DNA of 17,146 nt. Origin: an uncultured Lachnospiraceae bacterium. Lineage in GTDB: Bacteria; Bacillota; Clostridia; Lachnospirales; Lachnospiraceae. Where the stretch lies: the NCBI GenBank assembly GCA_934371505.1, contig CAKRNW010000041.1, positions 1-17,146 of the forward strand, read 5' to 3'. Within the stretch, counting starts at the first letter, position 1; each line of letters begins with the position of its first letter. The notes below the pieces were generated by a model, which saw only the letters and a list, made by a program, of their open reading frames with translations, ran no database searches and was not told the origin of the DNA. This document shows, in pieces, positions 14,420 to 17,146 of the stretch. The translations under genes and the position numbers were made by a program.

Positions 14420-15724
14420 ATGAAAGATAACGGACAGGAGTTTTCCAGACGCGAGGAACGCCGCAGAAGGAGAGTCCGAAATCAGATACTGGTGTATGTC
14501 ACCACGGTGGCGGTGATTGCGCTGGTGGTTGTAGGAATCGTATTTGCAGTAGTGAAAGTGTCAGGCGTGGTGCGGAGCAGACAGAAGGCGGCGCAACAGG
14601 CAGAACAGGAGGAGCAGCAACAGCAGAAGGAAACCGAGGAAATTGTGATTTCCGAGCCGACTCCCATCGAAGAAGAACCCCGGGAAGAGCGGGATGCATT
14701 GGATGATGTGGTGGATACCTGCATTGATGCCATGTCTTTAGAGGATAAGGTGGCAGGGCTTTTCATTATCACACCGGAACAGCTTACCGGCGTGGGAACG
14801 GCGATAAAAGCAGGAGAGGCAACCCAGACTGCACTGAATGACCATGCTGTGGGCGGACTGGTGTACCACGGGGCAAACATTAAATCTGCAGACCAGTTCA
14901 GCACCATGCTGACCACCACCGCATCCATGAGCCGTTACCCGATTTTCCTGGCAGTGACCGAGGAAGGCGGAGAAGGAACCGTGGCAAAGAGTGCCATCTC
15001 CGTAGCGGATGTGAAAACCTTTGCAGAGATGGCAGAAACAGGAGACAGCTCCGTGGCACGCTCCGCAGGAAGTGAAATGGGAAGTTATCTCTCGGAACTG
15101 GGAATCAATGTAAACCTGGCACCTTCCGCTAATTTAGATGGAAAATCCCATTCCTTCGGAACGGACAGCACCCAGGCGGCTTCCTATGTGGCAGCCCTGG
15201 TGGAAGGTCTGGAGGGAAGTGAAGTCAGTGCCTGTCTGAAGACCTTTCCCGGCATTGTCAGTGAGACTGATACCGAGCAGGGTTTGGCATCCATCCAGAG
15301 TGACACTGACCAGTTGAGAGCCGAGGAATTTCCCATTTTCCAGGCGGGAATTGATGCGGGAGCAGATTTCTGTATGATCAGCAACGTATCAGCCCCCAAT
15401 GTGACCGGGGACAACACCCCCTGCGTGTTAAGCTCCACCGTGGTGACGGATTTGCTCCGCGGGGAGTTAGGCTTTAAGGGAATCGTCGTCACCGATGATT
15501 TCACTGACGCTGCCATCACCGAGTATTACACGGCAGGAGAGGCAGCAGTAAAAGCCATCCGTGCCGGTGTGGACATGATTTACATGCCGGAGAATTTTGA
15601 GGATGCCTATGCAGGCGTGCTGGAGGCAGTGAACACCGGAGCACTCACTGAGGATCAGATTGACCAGTCCCTCCACAGAATTTACCGGGTAAAATACGCA
15701 TCACGGTTGAATGATGCCCAGTAA
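14420..15724 (+). CDS. Membrane-anchored GH3-like (NagZ-related) protein, probably inactive
   Basis: A 434-residue protein with an Arg-rich cytoplasmic start, one membrane helix (about 23-50), a Gln/Glu-rich linker (55-92) and an extracytoplasmic domain of the glycoside hydrolase 3 N-acetylglucosaminidase fold (105-430). Fold landmarks are MSLEDKVAGLFII, AVGGLVYHGANI, GINVNLAP and GELGFKGIVVTDDF. The segment aligned with KHFPGHGDT reads LKTFPGIVSETD (273-284), so the substrate Lys-His pair and the His of the acid/base dyad are gone. VDQEGG has become VTEEGG (179-184). The presumed nucleophile Asp in VVTDD (356-360) remains. It may be a binding protein. GAGGAG precedes ATG 14420; the gene follows the permease by 21 bases. 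Confidence 0.85.
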   Translation: MKDNGQEFSRREERRRRRVRNQILVYVTTVAVIALVVVGIVFAVVKVSGVVRSRQKAAQQAEQEEQQQQKETEEIVISEPTPIEEEPREERDALDDVVDTCIDAMSLEDKVAGLFIITPEQLTGVGTAIKAGEATQTALNDHAVGGLVYHGANIKSADQFSTMLTTTASMSRYPIFLAVTEEGGEGTVAKSAISVADVKTFAEMAETGDSSVARSAGSEMGSYLSELGINVNLAPSANLDGKSHSFGTDSTQAASYVAALVEGLEGSEVSACLKTFPGIVSETDTEQGLASIQSDTDQLRAEEFPIFQAGIDAGADFCMISNVSAPNVTGDNTPCVLSSTVVTDLLRGELGFKGIVVTDDFTDAAITEYYTAGEAAVKAIRAGVDMIYMPENFEDAYAGVLEAVNTGALTEDQIDQSLHRIYRVKYASRLNDAQ

Positions 15725-15771
15725 TGGGATATGATAAACAGAAAGAAAACAGAAAGATGAGGAAGTGCTTT

Positions 15772-16371
15772 ATGAACATTGTATGTCTGGACTTAGAGGG
15801 AGTTCTGGTACCGGAAATCTGGATTGCTTTTTCCCAGGCAAGCGGCATCCCGGAGTTGAAACGGACCACCCGTGACGAGCCTGATTACGATAAACTGATG
15901 AAGTGGCGTCTGGGAATTCTAAAGGAGCATGGACTGGGATTAAAGGAAATCCAGGACACCATCGCATCCATCGATCCCATGCCCGGTGCGAAGGAGTTTC
16001 TGGATGAACTGAGAAGTCTCACCCAGGTTATCATTATCAGTGATACCTTTACCCAGTTTGCAACCCCGCTGATGAAAAAGCTGGGCTGGCCCACCATCTT
16101 CTGCAATTCCCTGGAAGTGGCAGAGAACGGCGAGATTACCGGATTCAAGATGCGCATTGAGAATTCCAAACTCACCACCGTTAAGGCATTGCAGTCCATC
16201 GGCTACGACACCATCGCCAGCGGCGACAGCTACAACGATCTGGGGATGATTAAGGCAAGTAAGGCTGGTTTTCTCTTTAAGAGTACCGACCAGATTAAAG
16301 CCGATAACCCGGATTTACCCGCCTTTGAGACTTACGACGAACTTCTCGCTGCTATCAAGAAAGCCTTATAA
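15772..16371 (+). CDS. thrH: ThrH: phosphoserine phosphatase / homoserine phosphotransferase
   Basis: HAD-superfamily enzyme that dephosphorylates phosphoserine and can pass the phosphate to homoserine, replacing homoserine kinase. From ATG 15772 it has 199 residues, against about 205 for ThrH of Pseudomonas. Motifs are DLEGVLVPEIW (7-17) with nucleophile Asp7 and the ThrH-typical Glu9, IIISDT (87-92) with Ser90, Lys133, and GDSYNDLGMI (151-160). The start at 15772 has TGAGGAAG upstream and yields the family N-terminus MNIVCLDLEG. An in-frame ATG at 15724, overlapping the stop of the GH3-like gene as TAATG, would add 16 residues with no family match. Last gene of the MacB-like operon, and a logical partner of hom and aspartate kinase. 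Confidence 0.9.
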   Translation: MNIVCLDLEGVLVPEIWIAFSQASGIPELKRTTRDEPDYDKLMKWRLGILKEHGLGLKEIQDTIASIDPMPGAKEFLDELRSLTQVIIISDTFTQFATPLMKKLGWPTIFCNSLEVAENGEITGFKMRIENSKLTTVKALQSIGYDTIASGDSYNDLGMIKASKAGFLFKSTDQIKADNPDLPAFETYDELLAAIKKAL

Positions 16372-16406
16372 ATTCCATAAAACACCCCCCTGTGGTTTGT
16401 TGTTAT

Positions 16407-16425
16407 CTACATATGTAGAAACGTT
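16407..16425 (+). repeat. Operator-like motif, copy 1
   Basis: CTACATATGTAGAAACGTT. It holds the palindrome CTACATATGTAG and a GAAACGTTT core that resembles half of a LacI/CcpA-type operator. A copy matching at 17 of 19 bases lies at 16660-16678. Confidence 0.5.
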
Positions 16426-16476
16426 TTAGGAGGCTTATACAACCATTTGACTCAACTTTTTCATTTTTATTAGAAA

Positions 16477-16581
16477 ATTACTGCTTTTAACTATAAATAG
16501 CTGCTTCCTCAAAAAGGAACGCAGTTATTTGGGGATGATTTTTGATAATTCTTCCCAAGAAAGGGTGTTAGAAGCAGTAAT
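16477..16581. other. Structured 105-base element with nested long stems
   Basis: An outer 15-bp helix joins 16477-16491 (ATTACTGCTTTTAAC) to 16567-16581 (GTTAGAAGCAGTAAT), with one G-U pair. Inside, a 14-bp hairpin (16495-16508 with 16516-16530, one bulged C, loop TCAAAAA) and a weaker hairpin (16531-16535 with 16552-16556) complete a three-way junction. The inner hairpin followed by TTATTT could be the terminator of the operon ending at 16371, but the outer helix goes beyond a terminator. A small RNA, a leader attenuator, or a tiny transposon-like element with inverted ends are alternatives. Strand is not determined. Confidence 0.55.
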
Positions 16582-16604
16582 CACTGTACTTTGAAATTCT
16601 TTAA

Positions 16605-16620
16605 ATTTTGTCTACAAAAT
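16605..16620. repeat. AT-rich inverted repeat
   Basis: ATTTTGT and ACAAAAT are perfect 7-base inverted copies separated by CT. It could be a dimeric regulator site; there is no other support. Confidence 0.4.
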
Positions 16621-16659
16621 CACATTTCCCTATTTTAGTTGATTATTTTTTAAAGCATG

Positions 16660-16678
16660 CTACATAGATAGAAACGTT
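16660..16678 (+). repeat. Operator-like motif, copy 2
   Basis: CTACATAGATAGAAACGTT, two mismatches from the copy at 16407-16425. The GAAACGTT core is exact, and the mismatches fall in the palindromic first half. Confidence 0.5.
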
Positions 16679-16775
16679 ATTTTTTGAGAGAAGATAATAT
16701 AAAAATTTAGTTAGAGAGGGAGAAGTTTTTAGGTTTAGCAATAAAAGTATATGGAAAAGAAAGTAAATAAAATAT

Positions 16776-16788
16776 GTGCATATTGCAC
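16776..16788. promoter_or_regulatory. Inverted repeat upstream of the sugar-transport promoter
   Basis: GTGCA and TGCAC flank TAT in a 13-base palindrome, about 50 bases upstream of the -35 element at 16838. Its position would suit an activator site; this is inference. Confidence 0.3.
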
Positions 16789-16837
16789 TAATTATTAGAC
16801 ATGGAATTGTATAATGAGACAAAGTAGACAAAAAGGA

Positions 16838-16866
16838 TTGACACATGTGTTAGATGTATGTATTAT
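16838..16866 (+). promoter_or_regulatory. Strong sigma-A promoter of the sugar ABC transporter
   Basis: TTGACA (16838-16843), exactly 17 bases, TATTAT (16861-16866); the start should be near 16873. A possible second -10, TATAAT at 16810-16815, lies just upstream without a good -35. Confidence 0.75.
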
Positions 16867-16899
16867 AAGAGCTAGCAATTGTTATTTTTAAAGAAAAAA

Positions 16900-16911
16900 T
16901 GAACCGGTTCA
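16900..16911. promoter_or_regulatory. LacI-family-like operator
   Basis: Perfect 12-base palindrome TGAACCGGTTCA with a central CG, flanked by A and T runs that extend the symmetry. It lies about 27 bases after the predicted transcription start and 40 bases before the lipoprotein ATG, where a bound repressor would block elongation. The central CG and length fit sugar-responsive LacI-type regulators. Confidence 0.6.
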
Positions 16912-16951
16912 CTTTTTGAAACACGAAAACATAAGATTCAGGAGGATGTTT

Positions 16952-17146
16952 ATGAAAGCAAAAAAAGTATTAGCTATGACGTTAGCTACAGCAATGACAG
17001 TTGGTATGCTTGCAGGATGTGGATCTACAGAAGAGAATAAAGAAAGTGGTTCAGATAGTGAACAGATCACATTAAATTATTGGACATGGTTCCCAAGTAA
17101 AGATCAGATTCAAGAAACAGTTGATGCGTTTGAGAAAGAGAATCCT
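16952..17146 (+). CDS. ABC sugar transporter substrate-binding lipoprotein (3' end missing)
   Basis: First 65 residues of an extracellular solute-binding protein, family 1 type, that delivers a sugar to an ABC importer. A lipoprotein signal peptide runs from a Lys-rich start through a hydrophobic core to the lipobox LAGC, with the lipidated Cys at residue 23. A Ser/Glu/Asp-rich linker (25-38) follows, then ITLNYWTWFPSKDQIQETV (39-57), the typical first strand and helix of the mature fold. AGGAGG ends 7 bases before ATG 16952. The codons are more AT-rich than those of the upstream genes. The substrate cannot be told; the operator upstream suggests induction by its own sugar. Confidence 0.9.
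   Translation, partial: MKAKKVLAMTLATAMTVGMLAGCGSTEENKESGSDSEQITLNYWTWFPSKDQIQETVDAFEKENP

Noticed and set aside
16427..16455. AGGAGG followed by a possible short gene in the spacer
   Set aside because: No start codon at usable distance; the nearest TTG opens a frame of only a few codons.
16643..16846. 67-codon hydrophobic frame on the - strand in the AT-rich spacer
   Set aside because: Composition is what AT-rich non-coding DNA gives by chance, it crosses operator-like sites and a promoter element, and no good ribosome binding site was seen.

Overview
The window looks like chromosome from a spore-forming, low-GC Gram-positive bacterium of the class Clostridia, most likely Lachnospiraceae. 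The grounds are a SpoVAD homologue, the protein families, AGGAGG-type ribosome binding sites, consensus sigma-A promoters and moderate GC. This placement is inferred from gene content and style; no rRNA or tRNA is present to confirm it.

Layout. (1) Bases 1-1177 (+): the 3' part of a low-molecular-weight protein tyrosine phosphatase, with the window starting exactly on its catalytic Cys codon, then a YkgJ-type cysteine-cluster protein. A bidirectional terminator closes this block. (2) Bases 1277-3715 (-): a CaCA-family Na+/Ca2+ antiporter and an SGNH esterase, each with its own promoter. The antiporter mRNA has a ~210-base leader that folds into a riboswitch-like aptamer/terminator arrangement. 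(3) Bases 3801-5969 (+): an Sfp-type phosphopantetheinyl transferase whose promoter shares its -10 element with the divergent esterase promoter, a GreA-type elongation factor, and an unrecognised membrane protein. (4) Bases 6096-7136 (+): a lone spoVAD, without spoVAC or spoVAE, whose Shine-Dalgarno lies inside a terminator-like hairpin. (5) Bases 7294-10364 (+): an amino-acid operon of ACT-domain protein (PheB type), homoserine dehydrogenase and aspartate kinase. (6) Bases 10523-16371 (+): a probable five-gene operon of MacB-type ATPase, secreted CARDB-like protein anchored at its C-terminus, MacB/FtsX permease, membrane-anchored GH3-like protein that has lost key active-site residues, and ThrH. 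(7) Bases 16372-17146: an AT-rich 580-base intergenic region with a strongly base-paired 105-base element, duplicated operator-like motifs, a near-perfect promoter and a LacI-type palindrome, followed by the start of a sugar ABC transporter binding lipoprotein that runs off the window.

How the genes fit together. Aspartate kinase and homoserine dehydrogenase make homoserine. ThrH, 5.4 kb downstream, can phosphorylate homoserine using phosphoserine as donor, so much of the threonine route may be in this window. The ATPase, CARDB-like protein and permease resemble a tripartite MacB-like envelope machine in which a beta-sandwich protein replaces the usual HlyD-type adaptor. The GH3-like protein may be a binding or scaffold partner rather than an enzyme. 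The least explained features are the antiporter leader RNA, the structured element at 16477-16581, and the GH3-like protein. No CRISPR array, tRNA, rRNA, transposase or phage gene was seen.
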